A stretch of 64,000 nucleotides of DNA from Acinetobacter sp. A2. GTDB lineage: Bacteria; Pseudomonadota; Gammaproteobacteria; Pseudomonadales; Moraxellaceae. The stretch lies in NCBI RefSeq assembly GCF_012371325.1, contig NZ_JAAZQX010000002.1, positions 1 through 64,000 of the forward strand, in the 5' to 3' direction. Below are positions 51,304 through 61,260 of this stretch, in pieces. Position 1 is the first letter of the stretch; each line of letters opens with the position of its first letter. Position numbers and translations under genes: made by a program. The notes beneath the pieces are model-generated. The model worked only from the letters and a program-made list of their open reading frames with translations. It had not been told where the DNA came from and made no database searches.

Positions 51304-52308
51304 TTAAGACTTCGGCTTTGCTTGGGCATCACTGCTTGCGGCTTCACTTGCCGCTGCAGGCTGTGTTTCAGCTTGTGGCAAGTAAGCAGTTTTTAAAATA
51401 CCCTGTAAATCTGCATAAGGAATGGTCAAACGTGGCAACCCTACCACATAAGGCCCAATTTCATATTCTGCATATTGCAAAATCAGTCCTTGTTGGCCTA
51501 GGTAATAATTATCAGACAGTTTAAATTTCCACGCCTGCTCATATTCCTTCACGTTGGTAGACAATTCAGATTCGATCACCCAGTTTTTAAATGCCTCATA
51601 GGCTTTACCTTCTAATTGTGGGCGCTGCTGATCTAACAAAATGTCATTCAATGTGACTAATTTTTTCTTTTCTAAATCAAAATTATAATACTGCTGCGCC
51701 GATGTACCATGCGCTCCGCCTAAATAGCTACTGCTATTTAACACTACCGTTGCTAAGGGTTGATCTGCATTCAGAATTTTAGGCTTAATCATCAAACTGA
51801 TTTTATGATTCGAGCTGAGGGCTTTCAGCTCCTGATCAAGCATTAAAAAACTTTGCACATACGGCACTGTTTGCTTTTCCAGTTTTTGTGCCAAAGTTTC
51901 TACTTGAGCAATTGCGGCGGCTGTTGGGTTACTAGCAGGTGCTTCAGCAGTACTTGCTGCAGCCACTTCTGCTGCCTGTGCGGCTGATGCTTCTGAAGCA
52001 GCCTGTTTTGGTGCAATCGTCAATATTTGCGAGAGTTCTTTAATAATTTGCTGATCAATAAAATGATCAATAAATGCCTGATTACTGTTTAAACGCTCAA
52101 TAGTCATTTCAGGGCAATTCTTGCCCTCACATTGTGGCAATGCCAAGTTCAGTTTTTCAGTATCACCCACGAGTTTTAAACTTTGCTGTTCAACTTCTGT
52201 TTGACTTGGCTCAGCCGTTTCTGGCTCAGTTTTTTTAGGCTGACACGCTGTGACCCCTAAAGTTGCAATTAAAATACTGACCGTTAATATCGTTTTATGT
52301 TTCAACAT
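51304..52308 (-). CDS. DUF3298/RsiV-like lipoprotein 1
   Basis: A 334-residue predicted lipoprotein. From the ATG at 52308 (AAAGG upstream) the signal peptide ends in lipobox GVTAC (Cys22). A frame-open start at 52347 would add 13 residues before the signal and is rejected. A Cys pair follows in LALPQCEGKNCPEM. Then comes an Ala/Ser-rich linker (about 95-130) and a C-terminal domain with SSSYLGGAHGTSAQQYYNFD and KKKLVTLNDILL, the hallmark of DUF3298 (RsiV-type). RsiV binds lysozyme in Bacillus, but here no sigma factor is adjacent. It is a paralog of the next gene. Confidence 0.8.
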   Translation of the reverse strand: MLKHKTILTVSILIATLGVTACQPKKTEPETAEPSQTEVEQQSLKLVGDTEKLNLALPQCEGKNCPEMTIERLNSNQAFIDHFIDQQIIKELSQILTIAPKQAASEASAAQAAEVAAASTAEAPASNPTAAAIAQVETLAQKLEKQTVPYVQSFLMLDQELKALSSNHKISLMIKPKILNADQPLATVVLNSSSYLGGAHGTSAQQYYNFDLEKKKLVTLNDILLDQQRPQLEGKAYEAFKNWVIESELSTNVKEYEQAWKFKLSDNYYLGQQGLILQYAEYEIGPYVVGLPRLTIPYADLQGILKTAYLPQAETQPAAASEAASSDAQAKPKS

Positions 52309-52393
52309 GAATACAACCTTTTTTTGATGAGCATATACGTGACCCAATCATAGGTACGTGTTGCTGCTTATAATCACTCTCTACTAAAACCTA

Positions 52394-53209
52394 CTAAAAC
52401 ATAGATGGGTAGATTTCTGCTTTTAAAACTTGTTGTGTTTGTGCTTTGCTTAGGTAAATATCAAACTGTGGTCCATCTTGCACAATTTCATGGGTACGGT
52501 AATGCAAACCTAAGCCTTGATCATCAAAAAACCAGTCTGCCTGCCCCCAATATAGTTTTTCTGGCGCATTGTTTTGTATTTCGCTGCTCTGTTCTTTCAA
52601 CCAGTCTTGATAGGCCTGCTGCACAAAGGTATGCATCTTAGTTTGTTGCTTAGGATCAATTACATCTAAAACAGATAAAGCTTTTTGCTGTTTGCGGTCT
52701 GCCACAAAGAAATAATAACGCTCTTTAATGTGCGTACCTTCTTGCTGGGTATCTACCCCAACCTGTAACAATACATACTGATTACGCTGATAGGCAATTC
52801 GAGTGTACATCGCCAATTCATAGGCTTTATTTTGTGCCAGTGCTGCCTGCCATGCATCAGATTTTTTCACATAAGCATCTACCGCTTGCTGCAAACTCAT
52901 ATTTTGCTTTAAGCCAATTTGATCTTGAATCACCATGGCCTGATTTTTGGCAATCCAGTCATTTAGCCATGCATCTTGGGTATTTAAAGTTTGAATTTCC
53001 AGCTCTATGCAATTTCTGTTTTCACAAAAAGGCAAAGCAATAGCTGCGGCTTGTTGTTTGATATTTAAATAAGGTAAAACTTCAGCCTGATCTTTCTGAA
53101 AAATAGAGGTTTGCTCATCTGCATTTTTATTTTGTTGAGATGAGTCACAGGCACTGAGTAAGATCGCCCCACTCAACATTACTCCCAGATAGACTGTTTT
53201 TTGCAGCAT
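52394..53209 (-). CDS. DUF3298/RsiV-like lipoprotein 2
   Basis: A 271-residue lipoprotein with lipobox LLSAC (Cys21). It shares the plan of its neighbour: the Cys-pair motif IALPFCENRNCIELEIQTLN beside the other protein's LPQCEGKNCPEMTIERLN, an equal spacing to the following helix, and a C-terminal domain with LSVLDVIDPKQQTKMHTFV and WFFDDQGLGLHYRTHEI. It lacks the Ala-rich linker and the clear GGAHG motif, so it looks like the more diverged copy. The two genes are 85 bases apart and probably arose by tandem duplication. Confidence 0.75.
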   Translation of the reverse strand: MLQKTVYLGVMLSGAILLSACDSSQQNKNADEQTSIFQKDQAEVLPYLNIKQQAAAIALPFCENRNCIELEIQTLNTQDAWLNDWIAKNQAMVIQDQIGLKQNMSLQQAVDAYVKKSDAWQAALAQNKAYELAMYTRIAYQRNQYVLLQVGVDTQQEGTHIKERYYFFVADRKQQKALSVLDVIDPKQQTKMHTFVQQAYQDWLKEQSSEIQNNAPEKLYWGQADWFFDDQGLGLHYRTHEIVQDGPQFDIYLSKAQTQQVLKAEIYPSMF

Positions 53210-53251
53210 GACATCCCCAATGTATTTATCTAAAAATAATCACCAGCCATA

Positions 53252-53286
53252 ATAAAACAGCTTCGTGATGAAGCTGTTTTATTTTT
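53252..53286. terminator. terminator between prfC and lipoprotein 2
   Basis: ATAAAACAGCTTC and GAAGCTGTTTTAT form a perfect 13-bp stem with a five-base loop. T-rich sequence follows on the plus strand, while the minus strand has AT-rich sequence beyond. It ends prfC transcription. Confidence 0.8.
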
Positions 53287-53298
53287 GAAAGCTTGAAC

Positions 53299-54891
53299 TT
53301 AGTGCTCACGCGTATTTCTAAACTCAATATCAGGATAACGCTCTTGCATTAACTGTAAATTCACGCGGCTAGGTGCGAGATAAGTTAAGTGACCACCACC
53401 ATCGACCGACAATTGGTCGTGGGCTTTTTTCTTAAACTCGTTAAATTTTTTCTCATCTGCACAAGACACCCAACGCACGGTATTGATGCTGACTGGCTCA
53501 TACATACAATCGACTTTATATTCTTCTTTCAGGCGATACGCCACCACTTCAAACTGCAAGACACCCACAGCGCCAACAATCAAGTCATTGCTGTTTTGTG
53601 GCATAAAGACCTGTGTTGCACCTTCTTCTGAAAGCTCTTTCAAGCCTTTTTGTAGCTGTTTAGATTTTAAAGGATCTTTCAAACGTACACGACGGAACAT
53701 TTCAGGCGCGAAGTGTGGAATACCTGTAAATTGTAGCTTTTCACCTGAAGTGAATGTATCACCAATTTGAATGGTACCGTGGTTATGCAAACCAATAATA
53801 TCACCTGGCCATGCTTCTTCTAAATGCTGGCGGTCACCTGCTAAGAAGGTTAAGGCATCACTAATACGCACATCTTTATCTATGCGTACATGTTTCATTT
53901 TCAAGCCTTTTTCATACTTACCCGAACAAATTCGCATGAATGCAATACGGTCACGGTGTTTAGGGTCCATATTGGCCTGAATCTTAAATACAAAGCCACT
54001 AAAGCCTTCTTCATTGGCTTCAACAATACGGTCTTGTGTCGGATGTGCCTTCGGTGGTGGTGCATATTCACTAAACGCATTCAGGACGTGATCTACCCCA
54101 AAATTGCCCAATGCGGTACCAAATAACACTGGAGTTTGACGGCCCGCCAAGAATTCTTCACGGTCTAATGGCTCATTCGCCATTTGCACCAGTTCCAGTG
54201 ACTCTTCAAATGCTGCCCAAGCCAACTCACCTACTTTTTCACGTAAATCTGCATGGTTATAACCATCGCGAATTTCAATTTCAGTAATGGTTGAACCAAA
54301 GCCTGATTTGTAAACATAAAATTTTTCTTCAATCAGGTTAAATACACCGGCAAAATCACGCCCCGTACCCAAAGGCCAAGTAATTGGAACACATTTAATT
54401 TTTAAGACGTTTTCAATTTCATCTAACAATTCCAATGGCTCACGAATTTCACGGTCCATTTTGTTCACAAATGAAATAATGGGGGTGTCACGCATACGAC
54501 ACACATCCATCAATTTGATGGTTCGGTCTTCGACCCCTTTTGCACCATCAATTACCATCAAGGCTGAATCCACAGCCGTTAAAGTACGGTAAGTATCTTC
54601 AGAGAAATCTTCGTGCCCTGGGGTGTCGAGCAGGTTAATCATTTTGTCTTTATATGGGAATTGCATCACCGAGGTGGTAATGGAAATTCCACGCTCTTTT
54701 TCCATTTCCATCCAGTCAGATGTAGCACCACGGTCAGACTTACGGCTTTTCACCATCCCTGCAACCTGAATGGCCTGTCCCCATAACAGCAGTTTTTCTG
54801 TCATGGTGGTTTTACCAGCATCGGGGTGGGAAATAATCGCGAAAGTACGTCGCTGTGCGACCTGCGCCGCTAACTCATCTTTAAAACTCAT
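53299..54891 (-). CDS. prfC: peptide chain release factor 3
   Basis: GTPase that recycles RF1 and RF2 after termination. The 530 residues show G1 ([16 protein letters not shown]), G2 and G3 ([14 protein letters not shown]), G4 (FVNKMDRE) and RF3-specific sequences ([36 protein letters not shown]). The ATG at 54891 is chosen. A GTG three codons earlier also fits the frame, but AGG lies about 10 bases before the ATG. The length agrees with E. coli RF3 (529). It is monocistronic, 89 bases upstream of lipoprotein 2. Confidence 0.96.
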   Translation of the reverse strand: MSFKDELAAQVAQRRTFAIISHPDAGKTTMTEKLLLWGQAIQVAGMVKSRKSDRGATSDWMEMEKERGISITTSVMQFPYKDKMINLLDTPGHEDFSEDTYRTLTAVDSALMVIDGAKGVEDRTIKLMDVCRMRDTPIISFVNKMDREIREPLELLDEIENVLKIKCVPITWPLGTGRDFAGVFNLIEEKFYVYKSGFGSTITEIEIRDGYNHADLREKVGELAWAAFEESLELVQMANEPLDREEFLAGRQTPVLFGTALGNFGVDHVLNAFSEYAPPPKAHPTQDRIVEANEEGFSGFVFKIQANMDPKHRDRIAFMRICSGKYEKGLKMKHVRIDKDVRISDALTFLAGDRQHLEEAWPGDIIGLHNHGTIQIGDTFTSGEKLQFTGIPHFAPEMFRRVRLKDPLKSKQLQKGLKELSEEGATQVFMPQNSNDLIVGAVGVLQFEVVAYRLKEEYKVDCMYEPVSINTVRWVSCADEKKFNEFKKKAHDQLSVDGGGHLTYLAPSRVNLQLMQERYPDIEFRNTREH

Positions 54892-55091
54892 GCAAGACAC
54901 CTACTGCAGAATCGCAGTGTATAAGACCAAAATGATCAATATGAAAAATTGGCGATATTGTAGCAGATTTATGCTTTTTGTCTTCACAAGTTACTGGGCA
55001 GCAAAACACTGTGCTCTTATTTCTACCTTGTCTTTCTCAAATGCAAACAGAGACAGATTATTCTTTTAAGTCGGTGTCTGATTGTAAAATC

Positions 55092-55835
55092 TTAGATATA
55101 AGCACTTCGTGACTCAAATATCTGCGTTTTGATGTCATCACAGATAAATCGATTATCGGCAAGGAATGAAACAATCAGCGCGTCATTGACCTCAAGTAAC
55201 TTGTATTGCAACTTTTCCATTAAATTTGAACATCGTGCCAACTTACAAAGTTGCTTTCTATGCCCGCTGCGATACAAAGAAAACTGCTGCGCTGTGGTCA
55301 TATACGCTGTTCGATCAATGAAATCAGGGACTGTAAAGCCGTATTGTGCTGAAACTTCTGTCTCAGGATTGGCTTTTCTTCGGATATGCTCCTCTCTCAT
55401 TTCCTGCATGATTTTGTGTTGAGCTTGCGCTGAAACATTAGGATGATCTAAGAGGATATTCCATAAATAGCGATTCGAGCGCTCCAAATGAACTGGAAAT
55501 TGCTGAAGTAAAGCCATTTGCACTTTAGCTGTTAAGTTTTGATTACCCACCAAAACAATAGCCTGATCATGCACTAGCTGAAGTTGAATTTCCTCACAAA
55601 TAGAAACGTTTTTAGCCAGAAAACGTCTGACCACATTATTTTCTGCCAAAAGCGCACGTTGTGTATCCAAACCAATAGCAGGATGTTGCGCCAACAGCAT
55701 TTTTATACTCGGTTCATGTACAGCGCGACCCTGCCAAGTGTCTTCATATTCAAGTAACTGCTGTTGGTCATGTGTTGACAGCTCATTTTGTTTGAGCAGA
55801 TTCAATAATGCTGTACGTATGTGCTTAGATTGCAT
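55092..55835 (-). CDS. hypothetical protein with leucine-rich-variant-like repeats
   Basis: A 247-residue protein of unknown function. The ATG at 55835 has AGGTG about 6 bases upstream and replaces a longer frame that overlaps the neighbour gene. Repeated units of about 24 residues resemble leucine-rich-variant or HEAT-like repeats: IKMLLAQHPAIGLDTQRALL, VRRFLAKNVSICEEIQLQLV, IVLVGNQNLTAKVQMALLQQ and NILLDHPNVSAQAQHKIMQE. Such repeats usually serve protein binding. It is the second gene of a two-gene unit with the small protein at 55876, 40 bases apart. Confidence 0.65.
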   Translation of the reverse strand: MQSKHIRTALLNLLKQNELSTHDQQQLLEYEDTWQGRAVHEPSIKMLLAQHPAIGLDTQRALLAENNVVRRFLAKNVSICEEIQLQLVHDQAIVLVGNQNLTAKVQMALLQQFPVHLERSNRYLWNILLDHPNVSAQAQHKIMQEMREEHIRRKANPETEVSAQYGFTVPDFIDRTAYMTTAQQFSLYRSGHRKQLCKLARCSNLMEKLQYKLLEVNDALIVSFLADNRFICDDIKTQIFESRSAYI

Positions 55836-55875
55836 CGCATCACCTGAATTATTAGGAACTATAAAAAAGATTGCT

Positions 55876-56265
55876 TCAGTTTTCCCAAAAACCTGGCTCA
55901 TCGTGATGTTTATTCTGCATGGCCATGTCCAAAGGACAATAAAAGAAAAGCACACCTTTAATCTTAGGTTTTCCCTGCTCGTCTTCCAAATGCCGACTTA
56001 ATCGCTGATAGACAGGGTCGTTTTCATCATAAATCACATCTAAATACAGCTGTCCGTGATATGACTCAAAACTATATTCACTCGCCATTCCCGCACAGAA
56101 CTGATAAGAAATATCCTGCTCATCAAGCCAATTGATTAAATCTTGGCGTATCTGCCAATTTTTATAATCGTAATCAGGATATAATTCTCGATCAAAATCT
56201 ACATACAAAACATCGCGTTGTTTTTCTCGTGCAATTTGATCAATATGCTTAATTAAAAATGGCAT
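55876..56265 (-). CDS. hypothetical small acidic protein
   Basis: A 129-residue protein from ATG 56265 (GGGA upstream). An earlier ATG at 56292 has no ribosome site. It is acidic and rich in aromatic residues (YVDFDRELYPDYDYKNWQIR; VIYDENDPVYQRLSRHLED). No signal peptide or membrane segment is seen. I do not recognise a family. It is probably cotranscribed with the repeat protein at 55092. Confidence 0.6.
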   Translation of the reverse strand: MPFLIKHIDQIAREKQRDVLYVDFDRELYPDYDYKNWQIRQDLINWLDEQDISYQFCAGMASEYSFESYHGQLYLDVIYDENDPVYQRLSRHLEDEQGKPKIKGVLFFYCPLDMAMQNKHHDEPGFWEN

Positions 56266-56463
56266 TGTTATTATTCCCAAAGTAATATTCATTATATAAA
56301 TGGGCTGATCATATGCTTGTTCTTAGCAAGCCTTTTGCTCTGCCATGCTCAACCACACTGTGAGTATCTCACCCAAGTTGGACAGGTTGTGTCGTAGCTT
56401 TTGAAAAATAAAATGTATAAAGCGTAAGCTGTTAATTTTTAAAATTAAAAAAGTTTTCAATCT

Positions 56464-58530
56464 TTAAGCAGGATAAGTAAATACGCTCTCTAAACGCTCG
56501 ACATCCATGGGCATACCGAGCCAATAGCCTTGTAATTGCTGACACCCCAAACGGGTTAAAATTTCAGCCTGTTGCTGATTTTCAACCCCTTCTGCTGTCA
56601 CTGTTAGGCCTAATTTAATGGCCAATTGAATAATACTTTCTAAGATAACTTCTTCTTTGCTGTTTAAGGTTAAATCGTGAATGAATGCACGATCAATTTT
56701 AAGTTCATCCACAGGCAGTTTTTTCAAATACAAAAAGCTGGAATGGCCTGTACCAAAATCATCAATCGCCAATTGAATACCCATTTGACGTAAACGTTCA
56801 AAACTACGAATACTCGACTCAATATGATGCATCGCAGTCGTTTCAGTCACTTCAATCATAAGATGCTGCGGTTGAATATTATAGCGCTTAAATAAATTTT
56901 CTAAGTTTGAAAACAGATGCTTATGCTCAAACTGCACTGCCGACAAGTTCACAGCCACTGGAAATAAAGATATTCCCGCCTTTTCCCAAGCCTGAATTTG
57001 TTTAAATGCTTCTTCAAGCGTCCAATAACCTATTTGAATAATTAGACCTGTTTTTTCAGCCCCTTTAATAAACATATTGGGCGTCAATAAACCATGCACA
57101 GGATGATACCAGCGAATTAATGCCTCAACCCCACAATTTTTGTGTTCCACTGCCGTAAATTTAGGTTGATAAAACAAGGTAAATTGTTGTTGTTCTACGG
57201 CTTTATATAAATCATTGATTAATTTACTTTGGCTTTTGGCTTCTAGTAACTCCAAATCATAACTAAATACCGAACTGGTATTTCGTCCCTGATATTTCGA
57301 TGTCAGCATGGCTGCATCGGCATTCATTAAAATATCTTGCAAGTTGCTGCCATGTTCTGGGAACATCGCAATCCCAATACTGCCTGAAATATTAATTTCC
57401 TTGCCCGCGATTAAGAAACTTTGTTGGATCAGTTCCAAAACCTGTTCTGAAATTAAGGTCGCTTCTGCAATATCGGTATGCTCAATCACCAATAAAAATT
57501 CATCACCGCCAATTCTGAGCAATTGTGTTTTGTCACTCAAACGAGTTTGCACACGCTTGGACAATTGAATTAATAACTGATCACCTACATGATGCCCAAA
57601 TACATCATTCACAGCTTTAAAACGGTCTAAATCAATGTATAAAAATGCAACTTTGCTACCTTTTTGACGATGCTCAGAAAAAAGTAATTGTGCATATTCA
57701 GCCAAATACAAACGATTTGGCAGTTTAGTTAGGTTATCTTTAACCGCCTGATTGGCTAGTTCACGATTTGCGATAGATAATTTACGGCTTTGCTCTTCTA
57801 AACGCTGTTCTAGCATCGCCACACCCAAGGCTGCTGCAAAAATTAGCCCTGTAATGGTCAAAACCAGCAAAAGTGCTTGATTTTGCTCCAATTGATCAGG
57901 TCTTAACTTGGGTAAGTTTTCTGTAGAGTGAAAATGCAATGCTTCCATGCCAATATAGTGCATGGCCACAATGCTCAGACTCATTAATACCGCAATTAAA
58001 ATTTTATAATGTGCCTGACGTCTAATCCTGCATTTTGCTCTGAACATTAACCAGAAGGTGACAATAGCACCAATGATGGCGACCAAAATTGAAAGCAGCA
58101 CAATCGTCGGGTCATAATGACTACGATAGCCTTCTACGACCACACCCATCATTCCCGTGTAATGCATACCCGCAATTCCTAAGCCCATCAACAGGCCACT
58201 CAGAATTAAGCGTGGTAAAGGTAAAGTCGATTTGGTGGTGAGCCAGACTGCAAAAGTAGAGGCAAGAAAAGCAATGAAAAAGGAAAGTGCGGTAAAACTC
58301 AGATTAAATTGATACGGCGCAGGAAAATGGCAGGCCAGCATACCCACAAAGTGCATACACCACACGGCTGCACCTAAAAGCACACCACTAATAAATAAAG
58401 CAATCGTTTTATTTTTTTGTTGCACATTCTGAAATAACAACTGCTCAATAGACACTGCAAAATAGCAGGCTAAAATTGAGATTGCTATTGAACCTATTAC
58501 AAGGCTCAGATCATAGTGCACATGAACCAT
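56464..58530 (-). CDS. MHYT-GGDEF-EAL cyclic-di-GMP protein
   Basis: A 688-residue inner-membrane protein. The N-terminal seven-helix MHYT sensor has three metal-type motifs (CMHFVGML, GMHYTGMM, AMHYIGME), thought to sense O2, CO or NO through copper. The diguanylate cyclase domain has an intact GGDEF (LLRIGGDEFLLVI) but no RxxD product-inhibition site nearby. The EAL domain keeps EAL (GVEALIRWYHP), the N in VAVNLSAVQF, E in IEVTETTAMH, DDFGTGHSSF and LKIDRAF, so phosphodiesterase activity looks intact. It probably is bifunctional or a net phosphodiesterase. It stands alone. Confidence 0.93.
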   Translation of the reverse strand: MVHVHYDLSLVIGSIAISILACYFAVSIEQLLFQNVQQKNKTIALFISGVLLGAAVWCMHFVGMLACHFPAPYQFNLSFTALSFFIAFLASTFAVWLTTKSTLPLPRLILSGLLMGLGIAGMHYTGMMGVVVEGYRSHYDPTIVLLSILVAIIGAIVTFWLMFRAKCRIRRQAHYKILIAVLMSLSIVAMHYIGMEALHFHSTENLPKLRPDQLEQNQALLLVLTITGLIFAAALGVAMLEQRLEEQSRKLSIANRELANQAVKDNLTKLPNRLYLAEYAQLLFSEHRQKGSKVAFLYIDLDRFKAVNDVFGHHVGDQLLIQLSKRVQTRLSDKTQLLRIGGDEFLLVIEHTDIAEATLISEQVLELIQQSFLIAGKEINISGSIGIAMFPEHGSNLQDILMNADAAMLTSKYQGRNTSSVFSYDLELLEAKSQSKLINDLYKAVEQQQFTLFYQPKFTAVEHKNCGVEALIRWYHPVHGLLTPNMFIKGAEKTGLIIQIGYWTLEEAFKQIQAWEKAGISLFPVAVNLSAVQFEHKHLFSNLENLFKRYNIQPQHLMIEVTETTAMHHIESSIRSFERLRQMGIQLAIDDFGTGHSSFLYLKKLPVDELKIDRAFIHDLTLNSKEEVILESIIQLAIKLGLTVTAEGVENQQQAEILTRLGCQQLQGYWLGMPMDVERLESVFTYPA

Positions 58531-58801
58531 TATAGGCTTCCGTTTCGATCATCATTTATTGTTTTTACCTGACTCAATCCCATGCTCTCTGCTTAACAAA
58601 AAAAACATTAAAACTACTTTATTTACTTCTTGAATTACATAAAAACAAAACATTATCGCTAGAGTCTAATACAACTTGTTTCTGGTCAATAGACAAAGTT
58701 ACAATAAATATAAAACTTAGCTTTGCCTCATTAAATTTAAGCGCTGATATCAGTTTAAAACGTACTTAAAACCAGACAGCCATTGCTTTTGCAACATGCA
58801 T
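58531..58801. other. upstream region of the MHYT gene, nothing recognised
   Basis: About 270 AT-rich bases. They must contain the promoter for the minus-strand MHYT-GGDEF-EAL gene, but no convincing -35/-10 pair, repeat or ORF was seen. Confidence 0.3.
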
Positions 58802-58838
58802 AAAAAAACCAGCACATCATCAATCATGGGCTGGTTTT
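58802..58838 (-). terminator. terminator after prc
   Basis: AAAACCAGC and GCTGGTTTT pair around 16 bases. In the minus direction seven T follow, suiting prc. Confidence 0.8.
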
Positions 58839-58867
58839 CTTTAAAACACGCTTAGATTAATACAAGT

Positions 58868-61066
58868 TTAATCTGCTTTTTGGGCGCCTGTTTGCAACAT
58901 GGCATAGTCTTGTAAAACATGTGCCGCCTCAACAACAAATGCTTCTTCTTCAGGCAACGCTGGACGCTGTGCTGCTTTCATTTTTGCACGTGCTTCTGCC
59001 AAGGCATCAATAGAAGCCTGATAGCTTTCCCAGTTTGCAAATGGTTTGAGTCCTGTTTCCTGACGACGCTTGTTTTCAGCAGTCAAAGTTTGCTGCTCTA
59101 GTGCCATTAACTCGGCTCTGCGCTGTTCAATATCTAAGACAATACTTTTACGTTCTTCAGCTTGCTTCGCAATTTGCTTACGCTGTTCCAAATATTTAAA
59201 TTGTGGATCTAGCGTGACACGTTGCTGTGACAATTGACTTAATTTGCTGATATAAGGCTGTACTGAGCCTTCACGCTTAAATGGTGCAGTTGGAATGGTA
59301 TCCCATTTCAATGCATTTTTAGCTTTACGCTCACCAAACTCTTCATTGTAAATATCCACCAGTTTAATGTCTGGAATCACCCCTTTATTTTGGGTACTGC
59401 CACCTGTAATTCGGTAGAATTTACGCTGTGTTAAAGTCGCTTGCCCATAAGCTAAAGTGTCTAGTTGCACTTGTGCCGTGCCTTTACCCGTGGTGGTGCT
59501 GCCAATCACAATCCCGCGCTGGTAATCCTGAATAGCGGCAGAATAAATTTCACTAGCAGAGGCTGAAGCTAAGTTAATCATCACCGCCAATGGGCCTGCA
59601 TAAGTCTGTGCACCGCCATCGTCATCTTCAAACACGCTGACATTGCCATTGCCATCACGAATTTGCACCACAGGGCCTGACTTAATCACTTGCCCGAGCA
59701 TACGTGCCACTTCTTCAAGTGAGCCGCCTGGGTTATTGCGCAAATCTACAATAATGCCTGCCACATTTTTTGCAGCCAGCGTTTTCAGTGCATTGTTGGT
59801 ATCTTCAGAAACTGAGCGATATTCATTACCCGCACGGCGTGCACGATAGTTCAAATAGAAAGATGGAATTTCAATCACACCGTAAGTATAAGTTTGACCA
59901 TCACGTTGGATGTCAATAGTACGCGAACGAACTCCTGCATCCTCTTCCTGAATTACATCACGCACAATGGTCACATTACGTGCCTGATTCATGGCAGCAC
60001 CAGCCCCAAGTAAACGCACGGTCACTTTAGTGCCACGTTTACCACGAATCAAACCGACAATTTCATTACTTGGCCAACCGACCACATCCACCATTTTTTC
60101 GCCATCTTGCGCCACACCAATAATGCGGTCACCCGATTTCACCTGTCCTGTTTTACTGGCAGGGCCACCCTCAACAATGGTTTCAATTTTGGTGTAATCT
60201 TCATTGCCTCGTTCAGGACGAATCGACACCCCAATCCCTTCCAACTGTAAAGTCGTTTGACGGTTTAGCTCCATCGCATCGACTGGTGGGAAGTAGTTAC
60301 TGTGCGGATCGTAAGTCAGCATCATCGCATTTAAAGTTTTGTCCAGTACATCATCACTCTTTAAACGATTCATGCGCTCTAACTGACGTGTATAACGTTT
60401 GGTTAGCGTTTGCACTGGGGTCAAATCTTCAGGGCTAGCCAAATCTTGCCCATTGGTCAATTCAGGATTGTCTTTAATGGCTTTTTGTTTGGCCAGTTCT
60501 TCTTCTTTGCTGATGGTGAGGTTAATCAGCTGAGATACCAGCATTTTTTGCCAGTGCGCACGCATTTCTGCTTCTGTTTTAAAGAACGGTGCTTTTTCAC
60601 GATCTGTTTCAATACTGACATTCGGCTGTTTTAAATTTTGTGGTTTTTTCAGCTCTGCCAACATGAAATTATAAAACTGTTTTAAACGCTCACGGTACTG
60701 CGTATGAATTTGATACGGCCCAGCCAAATTACCCGCTTTTAAGGACGCACCAAAAGTTGCCGCATACTGTTTACGGTACTGTTCAACTTCCTTTGCCAAA
60801 AACAAGGTGTGGTCTGGGTCTAGACTGTCGATATAAAAATCAAAAATACGCTGAGATGTAGACGCATCCAAACGCTGATTTAAATAATGCTGACGATCGA
60901 CCAAGGTCGCCAATTGACGCGAAACCAAAGCTTGTTCCTGCGTCGGCACAATACTGTTGGCCACTGCAGCGGTGTTATTGGCTGCAATCGCTTCATTAAT
61001 GGCGTGAGAAAAGAAAAAACCGCCAGTTGCAATAGCAACCGCACAAGCGATGGTTTGAAGTTTCAT
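58868..61066 (-). CDS. prc: tail-specific carboxy-terminal protease Prc
   Basis: Periplasmic S41 protease that degrades proteins with non-polar C-termini and acts on cell-wall and lipoprotein targets. The ATG at 61066 (732 residues) gives a signal peptide (LQTIACAVAIATGGFFFSHA). An in-frame TTG at 61111 adds 15 charged residues and is rejected. The order is an N-terminal domain, PDZ (IVEGGPASKTGQVKSGDRII), S41 with GIIVDLRNNPGGSLEE, the catalytic Ser in ASASEIYSAAIQDY and Lys in STTTGKGTAQVQL, then a C-terminal helical domain rich in charged residues. Somewhat longer than E. coli Prc (682). Confidence 0.94.
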   Translation of the reverse strand: MKLQTIACAVAIATGGFFFSHAINEAIAANNTAAVANSIVPTQEQALVSRQLATLVDRQHYLNQRLDASTSQRIFDFYIDSLDPDHTLFLAKEVEQYRKQYAATFGASLKAGNLAGPYQIHTQYRERLKQFYNFMLAELKKPQNLKQPNVSIETDREKAPFFKTEAEMRAHWQKMLVSQLINLTISKEEELAKQKAIKDNPELTNGQDLASPEDLTPVQTLTKRYTRQLERMNRLKSDDVLDKTLNAMMLTYDPHSNYFPPVDAMELNRQTTLQLEGIGVSIRPERGNEDYTKIETIVEGGPASKTGQVKSGDRIIGVAQDGEKMVDVVGWPSNEIVGLIRGKRGTKVTVRLLGAGAAMNQARNVTIVRDVIQEEDAGVRSRTIDIQRDGQTYTYGVIEIPSFYLNYRARRAGNEYRSVSEDTNNALKTLAAKNVAGIIVDLRNNPGGSLEEVARMLGQVIKSGPVVQIRDGNGNVSVFEDDDGGAQTYAGPLAVMINLASASASEIYSAAIQDYQRGIVIGSTTTGKGTAQVQLDTLAYGQATLTQRKFYRITGGSTQNKGVIPDIKLVDIYNEEFGERKAKNALKWDTIPTAPFKREGSVQPYISKLSQLSQQRVTLDPQFKYLEQRKQIAKQAEERKSIVLDIEQRRAELMALEQQTLTAENKRRQETGLKPFANWESYQASIDALAEARAKMKAAQRPALPEEEAFVVEAAHVLQDYAMLQTGAQKAD

Positions 61067-61260
61067 AAAAATATTTACGTCCTTGGTTTTTGACCAATCT
61101 CTGCTTTTCAATGCGAATCGAGCAGATTCAAAATCTTATATAACTTAATTAGGTTCTGTCGTGTAGTTTTATCATAATCTGTACTGTCAAAATGTAGCAA
61201 ATCATTGCAGAATTCGGGTATTGTTTTTTTATTGATAAAAATCGAATACGGACACCCACT

